A stretch of DNA of 27,858 bases from DATNBT01 sp964579765 (GTDB taxonomy: Bacteria > Acidobacteriota > Vicinamibacteria > Vicinamibacterales > CAVVIG01): NCBI GenBank assembly GCA_964579765.1, contig CAZOIK010000129.1, positions 1 to 27,858 of the forward strand, in the 5' to 3' direction. Each line of letters opens with the position of its first letter. Within the stretch, counting starts at the first letter, position 1. This document shows positions 1 to 6,904 of this stretch, in pieces. The notes under the pieces are model-generated. The model was not told the DNA's origin, did not search any database, and saw nothing but the letters and a program-made list of their open reading frames with translations. Position numbers and translations under genes: made by a program.

Positions 1-470
1 GCGATCTTGAGCGCGCCGTAGAGCGTCCGGTTGTTGAACGGGTGCCGCTCGTCCATCGGCAGGTAGTCGGGCTCCCCGTAGACCGACGCGCTCGACGCGG
101 CGACGATCTTCTTCACGCCGTGACGCACGGCGGCCTCGAGCACGTGCTGGAAGCCGTTCATCATCGACGTCACCGCATGCACCGGCTCGGCGGCGCACTG
201 CGTGATGCGCAGCGCCGCCTGGTGAAACACGACGTCCACGCCGCGCATCGCCTGATCGACGAGGTCGGCGTCGCGCAGATCGCCGGTGATGACTTCGAGG
301 CGCCCTGACTGTCGCGCCTCGTCGAGGTTCTCCAGACGGCCGCGCGACAGGTTGTCGATGACGACGATGCGCGTCGCGCCGGCCGCGACAAGCGCATCGG
401 CCAGATGCGATCCGACGAAGCCGGCGCCGCCGGTCACCAGCGCACGCGATCCACTCAAGCACACACCCAT
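1..470 (-). CDS. NAD-dependent nucleotide-sugar epimerase/dehydratase (SDR), C-terminus cut off by window edge
   Basis: Extended short-chain dehydrogenase/reductase acting on an NDP-sugar in the cytoplasm. Only the first 156 residues are present. Visible are the Rossmann dinucleotide motif TGGAGFVGS (GxxGxxG at residues 14-20), the acidic residue and Asn of VIDN that follow strand 2, the GDLRDAD segment that contacts the adenine, the FHQAA motif, the catalytic serine region SSASVYG and the catalytic pair Y151xxxK155, right at the edge of the window. ATG at 470 is preceded by GAGGAG at a good distance, so I trust this start. It lies 8 bp after the RmlC-like gene and is the last visible member of the block A operon. 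It resembles UDP-glucose/UDP-GlcNAc 4-epimerase-like sugar epimerases, but the substrate-defining C-terminal half is missing, so the exact reaction is open. Confidence 0.9.
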   Translation of the reverse strand, partial: MGVCLSGSRALVTGGAGFVGSHLADALVAAGATRIVVIDNLSRGRLENLDEARQSGRLEVITGDLRDADLVDQAMRGVDVVFHQAALRITQCAAEPVHAVTSMMNGFQHVLEAAVRHGVKKIVAASSASVYGEPDYLPMDERHPFNNRTLYGALKI

Positions 471-478
471 GACACTCC

Positions 479-1069
479 TCACATGGTCAGCGTCGGCGTC
501 GGCGCGGTCGTCACGCGGAACGCCGGGTTCACGATGTACGCGGCCAGCGACGGCGCGACGCAGTCGCGCGCCGACAGAATCGGCGTCGGAATCGGCCAGC
601 GGATGCCGACGCGCGGGTCGTTCCAGGCGAGCGAGCGCTCCGCCGACGGGCGGTGATGGGCGGTGACCTTGTACTGCACCTCCGCCACTTCGGACAGAAC
701 CTCGAAGCCGTGCGCGAATTCAGGCGCCATCAGGATCTGCCACTGGTTCTCCGCCGACAGCCGGACGCCGAAGTGCCGGCCGAACGTCGGCGACCCGAGG
801 CGCAGGTCAACGACGACGTCGTAGATCTCGCCGACCGTGCAGCGCACCATCCGGTACTGCGGGGCCGTGGCGTCCTGGAAGTGCAGCCCGCGCAGCACGC
901 CGTGATGCGAGCGCGAGTGGTTGTCCTGCACGAACGTCAACTCGAGCCCGTGCTCGAGCAGCCGCCGCCGGTGATAGCTCTCCATGAAGAACCCGCGCTC
1001 GTCGCGAAAGCTCTCCGGCTTGACGATGAGCACGCCCTCGAGCGGCGTCGGCACTACTGCGATATCCAT
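479..1069 (-). CDS. RmlC-like dTDP-4-dehydrorhamnose 3,5-epimerase family protein
   Basis: A 196-residue cupin of the RmlC family, close to the usual length of about 180. RmlC epimerises C3 and C5 of a dTDP-4-keto-6-deoxyhexose. Family landmarks are present: FRDERGFF near residue 21, HGVLRGLHFQ with the likely catalytic base H63, VVVDLRLGSPTFG, the FAHGF turn near 118, the tyrosine of QYK (Y133), WNDP at 149-152 and LSARD with D169, the likely partner of H63. The usual TDYYxP segment reads TAHHRP, so the second conserved tyrosine is His139. Members with altered residues there can be 3- or 5-only epimerases or have other products, so I do not assign a rhamnose role. No rmlA, rmlB or rmlD is in the window. 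The gene overlaps the end of the aminotransferase by 16 bp, indicating translational coupling. Confidence 0.85.
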   Translation of the reverse strand: MDIAVVPTPLEGVLIVKPESFRDERGFFMESYHRRRLLEHGLELTFVQDNHSRSHHGVLRGLHFQDATAPQYRMVRCTVGEIYDVVVDLRLGSPTFGRHFGVRLSAENQWQILMAPEFAHGFEVLSEVAEVQYKVTAHHRPSAERSLAWNDPRVGIRWPIPTPILSARDCVAPSLAAYIVNPAFRVTTAPTPTLTM

Positions 1070-2199
1070 GCGGCACCTCGCGGGGCTACGTCCGGCGCCA
1101 TCGCGATCGCGTGGTCGCGGACGGCCGACGCCACCTGCTCGATCTGCGCCATCGGCAATTCGGGATAGAGCGGCAGCGACAGGACGTCGCCCGCCGCGCG
1201 CTCCGCGTGCGGAAAATCGCCGACGACGTAGCCGAGGTCGGCGTGCGCCGGCTGGAGATGTACCGGAATCGGATAGTGCAGGCCGGTCGCGATGCCGGCG
1301 TCGAGCAGCCGGCGGCGGAGCGTCTCGCGGTCGTGCGCGCGGATGGCATAGACGTGATAGACGTGCCGCGCGTCCGGCCGCGCCGCAGGCGTGACGACCG
1401 GCGCGCCGGCGAGCAGTTCGTCGTAGCGTGCCGCGCGCTCGCGACGGGCGTCGGTCCACGCCTCGAGGTAGCGCAACTTGACGCGAAGGACGGCACCCTG
1501 CACCGCGTCCATGCGGTAGTTGAAGCCGGGCAGCACGTGGTGGTAGCGCTCCTGCTGCCCCCAGTCGCGCAGCATGCGCAGCGTCCGCGCCGCGGAGGTG
1601 TCGCGCGCGATGACCAGGCCGCCCTCGCCATACGCGCCGAGGTTCTTGCCCGGGTAGAAGCTGAAGCAGGCGAAGTCGCCGAGGCTGCCGACGCGGCGGC
1701 CCTTGTACTCGGCGGCATGCGCCTGCGCCGCATCCTCTATTACTGTCAGCCCGTGACGGCGGGCGACGGCGAGGATGGGATCCATGTCGGCCGGCTGCCC
1801 GTACAGGTGCACCGGCACGATGGCCTTCGTCCGCGGCGTGATGACGCGCGCCAGCGTCGCCGGATCCATCGTGAACGTCTCCGGATCGACGTCCACGAAC
1901 ACCGGCGTCGCGCCGGTGTAGCGAATGGCCGCCACGGTCGCCACGAACGTGAACGGCACGGTGATGACCTCGTCGCCCGGGCCGACGCCTGCGGCCAGCA
2001 GCGCCAGGTGGAGCGCGCTCGTGCCGCTGTTGACGGCGACGGCGTGCTTCGCGCCGCATACGGCCGCGAAATCGCGCTCGAACGCCTCGACGTCGGGCCC
2101 GAGCACGAACGTCGCGCTCTCGAGCACGCGCGCCACGGCGGCGCCGATCTCCTGCCGGATACCGGCGTACTGTGCCTTCAGATCGAGATACGGAATCAT
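1054..2199 (-). CDS. DegT/DnrJ/EryC1-family PLP-dependent sugar aminotransferase
   Basis: A 381-residue fold-type I aminotransferase that converts a keto-sugar nucleotide into an amino-sugar nucleotide, usually with glutamate as donor. It opens with the family signature MIPYLDLKAQY. It has NSGTSALHLAL (58-67) for phosphate binding, VIEDAAQAH with D156 for the PLP ring nitrogen, and FSFYPGKNLGAYGEGG with K185 as the Schiff-base lysine. The start at 2199 overlaps the stop of the dehydrogenase by four bases (ATGA). Because an upstream Gfo/Idh dehydrogenase and a hexapeptide acyltransferase are directly coupled to it, the best functional guess is a WbpE/WlbC-like step, transferring an amino group to C3 of a UDP-3-keto-GlcNAc-uronate. 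This is inference from context; other NDP-amino-sugar pathways use the same family. Confidence 0.93.
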   Translation of the reverse strand: MIPYLDLKAQYAGIRQEIGAAVARVLESATFVLGPDVEAFERDFAAVCGAKHAVAVNSGTSALHLALLAAGVGPGDEVITVPFTFVATVAAIRYTGATPVFVDVDPETFTMDPATLARVITPRTKAIVPVHLYGQPADMDPILAVARRHGLTVIEDAAQAHAAEYKGRRVGSLGDFACFSFYPGKNLGAYGEGGLVIARDTSAARTLRMLRDWGQQERYHHVLPGFNYRMDAVQGAVLRVKLRYLEAWTDARRERAARYDELLAGAPVVTPAARPDARHVYHVYAIRAHDRETLRRRLLDAGIATGLHYPIPVHLQPAHADLGYVVGDFPHAERAAGDVLSLPLYPELPMAQIEQVASAVRDHAIAMAPDVAPRGAAWISQ

Positions 2200-3230
2200 G
2201 CGGTCGCCCTCTCTGACGGAACGTCGAGCGCGACGATGCGGCCGCGGCCGGCCATCGACTGGCTCGCGGCCTCGAGGATGCGGACGACGCGGAGGCCCGC
2301 CTCGCCGTCGCTCTGCGAGGCGCGCTGATGGTCGATGCAGTCCACGAAGTGCGCCGCTTCCGTCTGCAGCGCCTCCGTCACATCGAGGTGAGGCGACCAC
2401 ATGTCGCCCGTGCGGTAGCCGACGAGCATCTGGTAGCGGGCGTCGCTCGACTCGCCGAGCCGCAGCCCCTTGTCGTAGACGCGGACTTTCTCGATCGTCT
2501 CGAGATCGTCGTAGACGATCATCTTGCGGCTGCCGCCGATGAGCGTTCGCCGTACTTTCACCGGCGCGAGCCAGCTCACGTGGACGTGGCCGATGGTCGA
2601 TCCGTCGAAGAACATCGTCAGGTAGGCGATGTTCTCGGGCGCGCCCGGCACGTGGCTCGTGCCCGTCGCCGAGATCGCGCACGGCCGCAGCGGCATCACG
2701 GCGTCCATGATCGAGATGTCGTGGACGGCGAGATCCCAGATGACGTTGACGTCGCGCTGGAAGAGGCCGAGGTTCACACGGATGGAGTCGTAGTAGTAGA
2801 CGCGGCCGATGTCGTCGGCGGCGATGAGCTCCTGTATCTTCCGCACGGCGCCGGTATAGAGAAAGGTGTGATCGACGTGGAGCACGAGGCGGCGGCGGTG
2901 CGCCTCGTCGATCAGGCGCCTGGCTTCCTCCGACGTGGAGGTCATGGGCTTCTCCACCCACACGTGTTTGCCCGCGCACAGCGCCTCGAGCGCCAGCGGG
3001 AAATGCGTGTCTACCGGCGTCGCGATGGCGACCGCGTCGATCGACGGGTCGGCCAGGATGGTCCGGTAGTCGCCGGTCACGCGCACCGACGGGTAGCGGC
3101 GGCTGACGGCCGCCTGCCGATCCGCACGCGCGTCGCAGACTGCCGCGATCTGGCACCCCGCCACTTCGCTGAAGTTGCGCACGAGGTTCGGTCCCCAGTA
3201 GCCGTACCCGATCACGCCTATGCGAATCAT
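2196..3230 (-). CDS. Gfo/Idh/MocA-family NAD(P)-dependent sugar oxidoreductase (WbpB/WlbA-like)
   Basis: A 344-residue cytoplasmic oxidoreductase. The N-terminal Rossmann domain shows GVIGYGYWGPN (GxGxxG-like, residues 5-15), an acidic residue in VCDAR (D33) and the family hallmark EKP at 93-95. The C-terminal domain carries the WDLAVHD segment with D166 and H170, the usual catalytic region. The wording around NLGLFQRDVNVIWDLAVHDISIMD is reminiscent of WbpB/WlbA enzymes that oxidise C3 of UDP-GlcNAc-uronic acid. The start overlaps the acyltransferase stop (ATGA), and a GAGG motif lies about 8 bases upstream. With its neighbours it forms a dehydrogenase, aminotransferase and acetyltransferase trio. 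Family confidence is high; the precise substrate is inferred. Confidence 0.92.
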   Translation of the reverse strand: MIRIGVIGYGYWGPNLVRNFSEVAGCQIAAVCDARADRQAAVSRRYPSVRVTGDYRTILADPSIDAVAIATPVDTHFPLALEALCAGKHVWVEKPMTSTSEEARRLIDEAHRRRLVLHVDHTFLYTGAVRKIQELIAADDIGRVYYYDSIRVNLGLFQRDVNVIWDLAVHDISIMDAVMPLRPCAISATGTSHVPGAPENIAYLTMFFDGSTIGHVHVSWLAPVKVRRTLIGGSRKMIVYDDLETIEKVRVYDKGLRLGESSDARYQMLVGYRTGDMWSPHLDVTEALQTEAAHFVDCIDHQRASQSDGEAGLRVVRILEAASQSMAGRGRIVALDVPSERATA

Positions 3231-3775
3231 CGTGGGTCCTCTTCAATCACCGTGTAGTGCGGACCTTCAGGTCCACCCGTGTCGCAGGCCTGAAGGCCTG
3301 CACGAGCTCGTGCCACCGCGCGCAGGACGCGCGCGGGCGAGCCGGCGACGATCGTCCACGGCGGCACGTCCTTGGTGACGACGGCGCCGGCGCCGACGAG
3401 CGCGCCTTCGCCGATCGTCACGCCGGCGAGAATCGTCGCGTTGGTGCCGATCGACGCGCCCGCCTCGACGCGCGTGCGCACGACCTGCCAGTCGGCGTCG
3501 GTCTGGATCGACCCGTCCGCGGTGACGGCCCTCGGGTAGACGTCGTTGGTGAACATCACGCCGTGGCCGACGAACACGCCGTCGCCGATCGTGACGCCCT
3601 CGCAGACGAACGAGTGGCTCGAGATCTTGCACCGCCGGCCGATCGACGCGCCGCGCTGGATCTCGACGAACGCGCCGATCTTCGACTCGTCGCCGATTGC
3701 GCAGCCGTAGAGATTGACGAGCTGCGGCTGCGGGATGCTGACGTCGCGGCCCAGGTGCACGCTGTCGCTGATCAC
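3227..3775 (-). CDS. Left-handed beta-helix (hexapeptide) acyltransferase, WbpD/WlbB-like
   Basis: A 182-residue protein almost wholly made of hexapeptide repeats, the parallel beta-helix fold of acetyl-CoA-dependent acyltransferases. The closing coil GAGAVVTKDVPPW...GSPARV is classic, and GHGVMFTNDVYPRA resembles the active-site region of WbpD/WlbB, which acetylate the C3 amine of UDP-GlcNAc(3N)A. I chose the GTG at 3775, which overlaps the wzt stop (GTGA), because a perfect AGGAGGTG lies 8 bases upstream. An upstream start at 3805 would translate that ribosome site as a poly-Gly stretch (AVGGGGG). The natural fold ends near residue 157. Residues 158-174 are encoded by a palindromic repeat (see the repeat at 3254-3302), giving a foreign-looking tail that contains AGLQAC. 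Confidence 0.88.
   Translation of the reverse strand: MISDSVHLGRDVSIPQPQLVNLYGCAIGDESKIGAFVEIQRGASIGRRCKISSHSFVCEGVTIGDGVFVGHGVMFTNDVYPRAVTADGSIQTDADWQVVRTRVEAGASIGTNATILAGVTIGEGALVGAGAVVTKDVPPWTIVAGSPARVLRAVARARAGLQACDTGGPEGPHYTVIEEDPR
3254..3302. repeat. Palindromic repeat element, copy A, inside the acyltransferase 3' end
   Basis: The element begins GTAGTGC and contains two nearly perfect hairpins: GGACCT-TC-AGGTCC (3261-3274) and GCAGGCCT-GA-AGGCCTGC (3284-3301). The same modules occur again at 25445-25548. It lies within the last 25 codons of the acyltransferase and just upstream of the ribosome site of the next gene. It is short and non-coding in character, like a REP/MITE-type repeat, but no transposase is nearby. 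Confidence 0.75.
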
Positions 3776-4974
3776 GAGACCGCCACCTCCTCCGACTGCC
3801 GCCACGCGTGGCCGAGCGACACGAGGCCGAGATCCCGGCGGTCCGACGTCAGCGTGAAGGGATACGCGAACATGCGGACGTCGTGCGCCACGCCGCCGCG
3901 TCCGTGGATGCCGACCGACGCCGCGTACGACCCGGGCAGGAGCGACATCGCGTCGATCGTCAGGTCAACGGCGCCGCGGCCGGCCGGCACGTCCACCGCC
4001 GTCCCGTCGATGCTGGTGTTGAGGCCGGCGCAATAGACCCCGTCCGCGCGATGGATGTCCACGGCGAACATCAGCTGCTCGAGCGGCTTCACGCTCTCGT
4101 AGCCGATGCGAATGGTGAGCGGACTGCCTGTCCGGAACAGCTCGGTCTGTGCGCCCGCGTCGTTCAGCATCCGGACGCTCGTCACGCGGATCGCGCCGCC
4201 CGTGGGCGCGTGGTCGGCCGGGTCGGCGACTGCCCGGCGGTACTCCTGCACCGCGTCCGACGGGCTGCCGCGGAACAGCTCCGCGCCGCGGCCGAGCAGC
4301 AGCGCCTGCGTGCACAGCTCGAGCACCGCCGGCAGGTTGTGCGACACGAACACGAGCGGGACGCCGCGCGCGAGCAGCTCGCGCAGGCGCGCGAGACACC
4401 GCGCCTGGAAGTCCGCGTCGCCGACGCTCAGCACCTCGTCCACGATCAGGACGTCGGGATCGAGGTTGGCGGCAATCGCGAAGCCGAGGCGCGCGTTCAT
4501 CCCCGACGAAAACCGCTTGACCGGGGTGTCGATGAACTCGCCGACGCCGGCGAAGTCCACGATCTGGTCGAACTTGCGCGCCACCTCGGCGCGCTTCATG
4601 CCGACGATGGCGCCCTGGAGGAAGATGTTTTCGCGTCCGGTGAGGTCGGGGTGGAAGCCGGCGGCGATTTCGATCAACGCGCCGACGCGGCCGTGGACGT
4701 GACACCGCCCGCGCGTCGGCTTCAGAATCCGCGTCAGCAGCTTGAGCACGGTGGACTTCCCCGCGCCGTTGTGCCCGATGATACCCAGCGCCTCGCCGGG
4801 CGGCACTTCGAACGACACGTCCCGCACGGCCCAGAACTCTTCGGCCGACAGCGCCGGCGCCTGACGTCCTACCGCGCGCGAGAGCAGCGAAGGCACGAGA
4901 TCGCGCAGGCTGTCGTGGTGCTCGCCGCGCCGGAACTTCTTCCACACGCCGTCGAAGACAATCGATCCGCCCAC
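3772..4974 (-). CDS. wzt: ABC transporter ATP-binding protein Wzt with C-terminal carbohydrate-binding domain
   Basis: Cytoplasmic ATPase of a Wzm/Wzt polysaccharide exporter, 400 residues from the GTG at 4974. The nucleotide-binding domain fills about residues 5-235: Walker A GHNGAGKST (67-75), signature FSSGM (155-159), Walker B VLIVDE (175-180) and switch histidine in SHN (211). GRVGALIEIAAGFHPDLTGRENI is typical of O-antigen/teichoic-acid exporters. About 150 extra residues at the C-terminus form a Wzt_C-type beta-sandwich, which in known systems recognises the modified non-reducing end of the polymer. The start at 4974 has GGAG 10 bases upstream and follows the wzm stop by one base. An upstream GTG at 5004 lacks a ribosome site. 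Two methyltransferases in block C could supply the terminal mark. Confidence 0.93.
   Translation of the reverse strand: MGGSIVFDGVWKKFRRGEHHDSLRDLVPSLLSRAVGRQAPALSAEEFWAVRDVSFEVPPGEALGIIGHNGAGKSTVLKLLTRILKPTRGRCHVHGRVGALIEIAAGFHPDLTGRENIFLQGAIVGMKRAEVARKFDQIVDFAGVGEFIDTPVKRFSSGMNARLGFAIAANLDPDVLIVDEVLSVGDADFQARCLARLRELLARGVPLVFVSHNLPAVLELCTQALLLGRGAELFRGSPSDAVQEYRRAVADPADHAPTGGAIRVTSVRMLNDAGAQTELFRTGSPLTIRIGYESVKPLEQLMFAVDIHRADGVYCAGLNTSIDGTAVDVPAGRGAVDLTIDAMSLLPGSYAASVGIHGRGGVAHDVRMFAYPFTLTSDRRDLGLVSLGHAWRQSEEVAVS
3784..3791 (-). promoter_or_regulatory. Perfect Shine-Dalgarno site deciding the acyltransferase start
   Basis: On the minus strand this reads AGGAGGTG within GGAGGAGGTGG, 8 bases before the GTG at 3775. 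It lies inside the last codons of wzt, so the acyltransferase can be initiated efficiently as well as by coupling. This argues against the longer in-frame start at 3805. Confidence 0.75.
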
Positions 4975-4975
4975 G

Positions 4976-5788
4976 TCAGATGTTCTCCGCGAACTTGAAT
5001 TCACCCCGGTGAAACACGAGCCACGCCGCGAGGAGCGCCGCAGTAGAGACGACGGCGGCCCCGGCCAGCCCGGCCGCGTCCGGCGCCCGGCCTTCGACGA
5101 CGACCGCGCGGAACCCGTCGACGATCGGCACCATCGGATTGAGCCGCAGCAGCGGACTGAGCCGCCCGCCGACCAGGTCGATCGGATAGAGCACCGACGT
5201 CGCGAACATCCAGAACGTGAGGACGATCTCGAAGAGGTACTTCACGTCGCGGAAGAACAGGTTGGCCATCGAGATGGCGAGCGCGAGCGCGCACGTGAAG
5301 GCGAACGCCACGGCTGCCACGACGGGCAGCAGCAGCAGCGCCGGCGTCGGGACGATCCGGTAGTAGATCATGAACGCCGCGAGCACCACCGTGCCCACCA
5401 GCGAATCGACGAGCGTCACGAGCACCGCGGAAATGGGCAGGATCTCGCGCGGGAAATAGATCTTGGTAATGAGGTTCGGATTCGTCGTCAGCGAGCCGAC
5501 CGCGAAGCGCAGCGAGGAGGCGAAGAAGTTCCAGACGAGGAGGCCGCTGTAGGCGTAGAGCGGATAGGGCACGCCGCCGGTGTTGACCGGCGCCACGCGC
5601 ATGAACACGACGGAAAAGATGATCGTGTTGACGAGCGGCATGAACACCGCCCAGCCGAAGCCCATGATCGTCTGCTTGTATCGCAGCAGCAGATCGCGGT
5701 GCGTGAGCCGGAACAGCAGATCGCGATACGCAATCTGCTCGGTCACGATCTCGCGGAGGTCGCTCAGGATCGACGGAGACTCGGACAT
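4976..5788 (-). CDS. wzm: ABC-2 type polysaccharide export permease Wzm
   Basis: A 270-residue inner-membrane protein that pairs with Wzt to move lipid-linked polysaccharide across the membrane. Six hydrophobic segments are visible, roughly at 42-64, 78-98, 118-143, 148-176, 185-203 and 238-258. It also has the family motifs RYKQTIMGFGWAVFMP, FPREILP, NLFFRDVKYL and LNPMVPIVDGFR. I set the start at ATG 5788 (MSESPSIL), because GAGGAG lies about 10 bases upstream and the length then fits the family. ATG 5797 is too close to that ribosome site, and an in-frame GTG at 5905 adds an unlikely basic extension. It is the first gene of block A, and its promoter should lie in 5789-6147. Confidence 0.93.
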   Translation of the reverse strand: MSESPSILSDLREIVTEQIAYRDLLFRLTHRDLLLRYKQTIMGFGWAVFMPLVNTIIFSVVFMRVAPVNTGGVPYPLYAYSGLLVWNFFASSLRFAVGSLTTNPNLITKIYFPREILPISAVLVTLVDSLVGTVVLAAFMIYYRIVPTPALLLLPVVAAVAFAFTCALALAISMANLFFRDVKYLFEIVLTFWMFATSVLYPIDLVGGRLSPLLRLNPMVPIVDGFRAVVVEGRAPDAAGLAGAAVVSTAALLAAWLVFHRGEFKFAENI

Positions 5789-6147
5789 GGTCGCCATGCT
5801 CCTCAGCAAATCGCTGACCAGCCCGCCGCGGCGGCGCGCGAACGCGAATTCCCGCGCCACCGCGTGGACATCGCCCGAGCGGACCTGCGATCGCGCGTGA
5901 ATCACGGGTCAAAAGGCTGCCTGCCGGTGGACTTTCGTCGAAGTCGCCGGAAGGGCGACCTCCCGTCTGCACGCCGTCGGACAACTCCTGGTCCAGCACG
6001 GGAGTATGCGGCCGGTCTTGCCCTGACCCTGACGCCGAACCCGCGTGCGGCGCGCGTGTTAGCGGAGCGGCGCGCGTCCCGCGGCCGCGCGCGCCGCCGA
6101 TGGTCACGCGCTTGCTCTCCCACGCTGCGGAGAGAAAGGACAGCACC
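5789..6147. other. Divergent intergenic region between wzm and the PEP-CTERM gene
   Basis: About 360 bp with no convincing gene; open frames here are GC-driven shadows. It must hold promoters for both the minus-strand exporter operon and the plus-strand PEP-CTERM operon, but I see no clear -35/-10 pair. Structure is present: a hairpin GTCGCC-GGAAG-GGCGAC at 5943-5959, and a longer GC hairpin GGCGCGCG/CGCGCGCC with arms at 6069-6076 and 6088-6095, just upstream of the PEP-CTERM ribosome site (AAAGGA, 7 bases before ATG 6148). Confidence 0.5.
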
Positions 6148-6900
6148 ATGCGCATCACCAGCCTGACCGCCTTCGCCGCCGCCGCCCTGCTGCTCGGCGC
6201 CACATCCGCCGCCCTCGCAGACCCGATCGTTCCCAACGTCAGACCGGTGTCGATTGGATCGTCGTCGGAGCCGAGCCTCAGCAGCGTCCTGGGCTGCGTG
6301 TTTTACGGAGGGCCCTCCTGCGATCCCGCGACGACGCTCCTGACCTACAACGCGATCGCCAACGAGAACCCGACAGGCCTCTGGTCGCTCGGCTCGAACG
6401 CGACGATCACGCTGAACTATGAGTACACCGGCAACTCCAATGCGATTGGCGTCTGGTCGCCGACCTACTCCGGCGTCAACACGTTCATGTTGTTCAACGG
6501 CGCCGCGACAGGCGCCAACGATGGCGGCGCGACAACCGTCAACGTCACGCCGAGCCTCCTGCTCGGCAACGGCATCGACCCGACGCTGTTCGGCTTCTTC
6601 ATCTCGAACCCGACCGACACGTTCGCCTCGGTCGATTCGCTCAACGCGAGTGGAGGGGCGCACGAACTGTCGTTCACCGACGGCAGCCTCTGGGCGCTCG
6701 CCTTCGAGGACGTGCGGCTCAACAGCAGCGATCGCGACTACAACGACGAGGTGCTCAGCGCTCAGCTCCAGACCGGCGACGGCGACGCGCCTCTCACCCC
6801 GGCCTCACCGGTGCCCGAGCCGGCCAGCCTCGTGCTGATGATCACCGGCCTCGCCGGCGTGTGCGGCCGCCATCTGTATCAGATGGCCGCCGCGGCGTAA
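6148..6900 (+). CDS. Secreted PEP-CTERM protein with DUF4114-like domain
   Basis: A 250-residue exported protein. A signal peptide occupies residues 1-24 (basic start, Ala/Leu core, cleavage after ALA before DPIV). The body is rich in Asn, Thr, Ser and Gly, as is usual for PEP-CTERM proteins destined for glycosylation. The segment LAFEDVRLNSSDRDYNDEV, with DRDYND at 195-200, matches the ending of DUF4114-type, probably Ca-binding beta domains. The sorting signal is VPEP at 222-225 followed by a hydrophobic helix (about 226-240). It would be cut and anchored or released by an exosortase not present in this window. The usual terminal arginine cluster is missing: the tail reads GRHLYQMAAAA and coincides with a DNA palindrome. 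ATG 6148 was chosen for its AAAGGA ribosome site and clean signal peptide; the upstream in-frame GTG at 6100 lacks these. Likely a matrix or surface protein made with the glycan. Confidence 0.88.
   Translation: MRITSLTAFAAAALLLGATSAALADPIVPNVRPVSIGSSSEPSLSSVLGCVFYGGPSCDPATTLLTYNAIANENPTGLWSLGSNATITLNYEYTGNSNAIGVWSPTYSGVNTFMLFNGAATGANDGGATTVNVTPSLLLGNGIDPTLFGFFISNPTDTFASVDSLNASGGAHELSFTDGSLWALAFEDVRLNSSDRDYNDEVLSAQLQTGDGDAPLTPASPVPEPASLVLMITGLAGVCGRHLYQMAAAA
6864..6892 (+). repeat. Inverted repeat at the end of the PEP-CTERM gene
   Basis: Two 13-base arms with one mismatch (6864-6876 and 6880-6892) flank the loop TAT; the core is CCATCTG-TAT-CAGATGG. It ends 6 bases before the stop codon and 12 bases before the next start. 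No T-run follows, so it is not a standard terminator. It could be a 3' mRNA-stabilising or partial-attenuation hairpin between an abundant secreted protein and low-level glycosyltransferases, or the scar of an inserted palindrome. Confidence 0.6.
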
Positions 6901-6904
6901 CGCC

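Noticed and set aside
479..2059. Long minus-strand frame extending the RmlC-like protein upstream
   Set aside because: The upstream portion is Arg/Ala/Gly-rich shadow of the aminotransferase; family homology begins at ATG 1069.
1111..2328. Long plus-strand frames opposite the minus-strand genes (also opposite many others)
   Set aside because: Arg/Ala/Val-rich, with no domain motifs; typical antisense shadows in GC-rich DNA.
1054..3246. One very long open frame on the minus strand spanning the aminotransferase and the Gfo/Idh gene region, which could be read as a fusion protein
   Set aside because: Only the part from 2199 carries protein-family motifs. Upstream it is the shadow of the dehydrogenase in another frame, and the ATGA overlap gives a natural start.
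3776..3805. Upstream start for the acyltransferase giving an AVGGGGG leader
   Set aside because: The Gly stretch is the translated ribosome-binding site for the GTG at 3775.
5789..5905. N-terminal extension of Wzm from a GTG at 5905
   Set aside because: No ribosome site; the extension is basic and unlike the family. ATG 5788 has GAGGAG at good spacing.
6005..6020. A sigma-54-like element before the PEP-CTERM gene around GGCCGGTCTTGC
   Set aside because: The spacing from GG to GC is 8 rather than 10, and at the correct spacing the -24 position reads GC.
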